Part shown: positions 62,601-64,000 of the stretch, in pieces
Layout of the letters: each line of letters starts with the position of its first letter
Position numbering within the stretch: position 1 is the first letter of the stretch
From: Myotis daubentonii
Taxonomy: Eukaryota > Chordata > Mammalia > Chiroptera > Vespertilionidae
Direction: 5' to 3'
Assembly: GCF_963259705.1 (NCBI RefSeq)
Contig: NC_081849.1
Coordinates: 64,501,965 to 64,565,964, forward strand
Length of the DNA stretch: 64,000 nt
The notes under the pieces: generated by a model
Database searches by the model: none
What the model was told of the DNA's origin: nothing
What the model saw: only the letters and a program-made list of their open reading frames with translations
Translations under genes and position numbers: made by a program

Positions 62601-63434
62601 CGTGATCATAACCGAGGCCGTGTATGCGCTCAGATCCACAGCCCGCGACAGACGCCCCAGCGAACCCTTCCTTGTCAGAACACTATCTCTACTTGAGAGT
62701 ACAGAGAGAGAGAGAAAAAAAATAAGACAGCCTCCACCCTGACTCTTCCCAAGCCAGCCCTAGCTAGGTCCCTCCAGAAGGAAGAGCTGGAGAGTAGAGG
62801 AAATGGAGATAGGGAGGGAAATGGACAGAGAGATCAAAGAAAATAAACAAAATTGAAGAAAAGGGAAGGAAAGAAGGGATGAAGTAAAGAAAAGAGGGTA
62901 GAGAAGAAAGAGGAAAGAGGGAAGGAAAGAGTCCACAGCGACTCCTGGAGCGGAAAGCGGCTACAAGAGAGAAGGGTAAGTGACAAGGCCAGGATGCCAG
63001 TCCCCGTCTGCCTTGTCCGTTCTAGTTGGTGCGGAGTGTTCACTGGCAAAGGGATCTTTTCTTATTTCCTGCCCTGGATTGGGGCTGATGCTGCCCTGGC
63101 TTTGCAGGAGAATGGCGGGGTCCCTGGCCAGGCACGGGCCAGGAGCCCGAGAAGCTCGGGATGGAAGTGTGCGCCCCTGACCTTGAATGGCCCCGGGCCC
63201 AGAATTCCTACCACGCCCCCGGCGTCCGCTAAGGCTCAGCTAACCTGACCGTACCTGCAGGGGCCAGGTGGAGATGCGGGTGAGGCCAGCAGCCTGCCAG
63301 AGCTCTGAGAAGGAAGCAGGGACGAGGTTCTTGCGCGGGGAAAGCCGAGGTTGCCACCACAGGCCTGGCACGACCGGAGCCTGGATGCCCAGCTCGGCCC
63401 GGCCTCCGCGCGCACAGGTACCTGGAGACGATTT
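59656..63434. other. HOXA9-miR-196b interval
   Basis: No coding gene recognised. An AT-rich candidate element lies at 59880-60080 (ATTAATCACGCC, CCATAAAAAAG, TTTATATTTCATAAGG motifs). CpG-rich sequence is at 60240-60560 and from 63100 onward. A (TTCC) run is near 60750 and GA-rich low-complexity sequence spans 62700-62940. In human this interval lies within HOXA10-HOXA9 read-through and antisense transcripts. Confidence 0.45.
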
Positions 63435-63518
63435 CAACTGAAGTAATGAAGGCAGTGTCGTGCTGTCGAGAGAAAGGTGGATCCCAACAACAGGAAACTA
63501 CCTAAATCACCGACCAGT
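63435..63518 (-). ncRNA. MIR196B: miR-196b precursor
   Basis: An 84-nt hairpin on minus matches the human miR-196b precursor as I recall it, apparently without a mismatch. The mature 5p strand is at 63504-63483 (starts TAGGTAGTTTCC) and the 3p strand at 63469-63448 (starts TCGACAGCACG). It lies between HOXA9 and HOXA10 in the HOX transcriptional orientation, the conserved vertebrate position. The mature miRNA guides Argonaute to HOX mRNAs; 8-mer matches occur in HOXA5, HOXA7 and HOXA9 here. Confidence 0.96.
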
Positions 63519-63530
63519 TCTGGTGCTTGC

Positions 63531-63536
63531 CCGCCG

Positions 63537-63582
<46 letters not shown>

Positions 63583-63583
63583 A
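63531..63583. repeat. (CCG)n trinucleotide repeat
   Basis: About sixteen CCG units with one CAC interruption near 63541, read as CGG on the miR-196b strand. It begins 13 nt upstream (5' in the transcript) of the precursor. Confidence 0.95.
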
Positions 63584-64000
63584 GCCAAGGGAGAACCCTG
63601 CGATCGCACCCGGCCCGGCCCCTCGCCAACCTGCGCCCGCCGCTGCCAGTGTCCGGGGCTGCCGCTAAGGCATTACCGAGGGAGAAGCCACCGGCCCCTG
63701 TAAGGTAAACCTTGGAGAGGGAGGGAAGTAAGTTAACAGCGAGAGAGGAAAATAGAAGGAGGGGAGAGAGCGAGAAGAGAGAGCGAGCAGTGTGCGCGCT
63801 GGTTCCCCAAATCTTGCAGCTCAGCAAGCGGGCGCCGAGCGGCGGCAGCCCTGGGAGACTCACAAGCGCCAGGGACAGCCCCGAGCCCGGCTCCCTGTCT
63901 GGTCTCGGCCTCCCGCGCTCGCTCCCCACCGCTCGCTCTCCCCCTCTCTCCCTCCCAGCCAGGCAGCCAGCCGGGGCGCGCGCTCCCGCGCCCCCTCCCC
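63584..64000. other. CpG-rich region upstream of miR-196b
   Basis: GC- and CpG-rich sequence running to the window edge, plausibly the miR-196b promoter region or HOXA10-side noncoding sequence. CTGTAAG|GTAAAC on plus near 63699-63711 resembles a plus-strand splice donor and could belong to an antisense transcript. No coding gene recognised. Confidence 0.35.

Noticed and set aside
63700..64000. HOXA10 coding sequence at the right edge
   Set aside because: No Abd-B homeodomain or HOXA10 C-terminal sequence is present; the HOXA10 body must lie beyond the window.

Overview
This window is a mammalian (most likely placental) HOXA cluster segment. It carries six intact homeobox genes, all on the minus strand, in the order HOXA3, HOXA4, HOXA5, HOXA6, HOXA7, HOXA9 from left to right, plus the microRNA gene miR-196b near the right edge. 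The A-cluster assignment rests on paralogue-specific N-termini (HOXA3 starts [14 protein letters not shown]4 MTMSSFLINSNYIEPKF, HOXA9 MATTGALGNYYVDSF) and on lengths that match the mammalian proteins: 443, 324, 270, 233, 232 and 271 residues after splicing. The absence of HOXA8 is normal for vertebrates. HOXA9 lacks the extra alanine I recall from the human protein, and several HOXA4, HOXA6 and HOXA7 residues also differ from human, so this looks like a non-human mammal. I cannot name the species.

Layout: 1-1732 is the HOXA2-HOXA3 intergenic end (HOXA2 itself is outside). HOXA3 occupies about 1.7-5.4 kb. A 17 kb noncoding stretch to HOXA4 (22.5-24.7 kb) holds a CpG-rich block at 8.2-8.9 kb and another around 16.1-17.1 kb, each with a strong minus-strand splice donor. 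The 25-34 kb interval holds a DR5 retinoic acid response element and a TATA/E-box promoter-like block with another strong donor. It is followed by HOXA5 (35.1-37.7 kb), HOXA6 (39.7-41.8 kb), HOXA7 (47.8-50.7 kb), HOXA9 (56.5-59.6 kb) and miR-196b (63.4-63.5 kb). CTCF-type motifs lie just upstream of HOXA5 and between HOXA7 and HOXA9, where domain boundaries are known in mammals.

Each gene has two coding exons. Exon 1 carries the N-terminus and, except in HOXA9, the PBX-binding hexapeptide. Exon 2 carries the homeodomain, and all six introns are phase 1. The products are nuclear DNA-binding transcription factors that work with PBX/MEIS partners in anterior-posterior patterning. miR-196b is encoded beside the genes it probably represses: 8-mer sites occur in the 3' UTRs of HOXA5 (1), HOXA7 (4) and HOXA9 (1, plus a 7-mer).

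Apart from microsatellites and two old repeat fragments (L2-like and MIR-like), I recognised no interspersed repeats, as expected for a HOX cluster. I see no evidence of an undescribed biological system. The most interesting observations are the near-total nucleotide identity of the HOXA6 and HOXA7 homeoboxes, the recurrent promoter and leader motifs, the multiple miR-196 sites with possible alternative polyadenylation, the candidate distal promoters, and a degenerate minisatellite beside the HOXA7 3' end.
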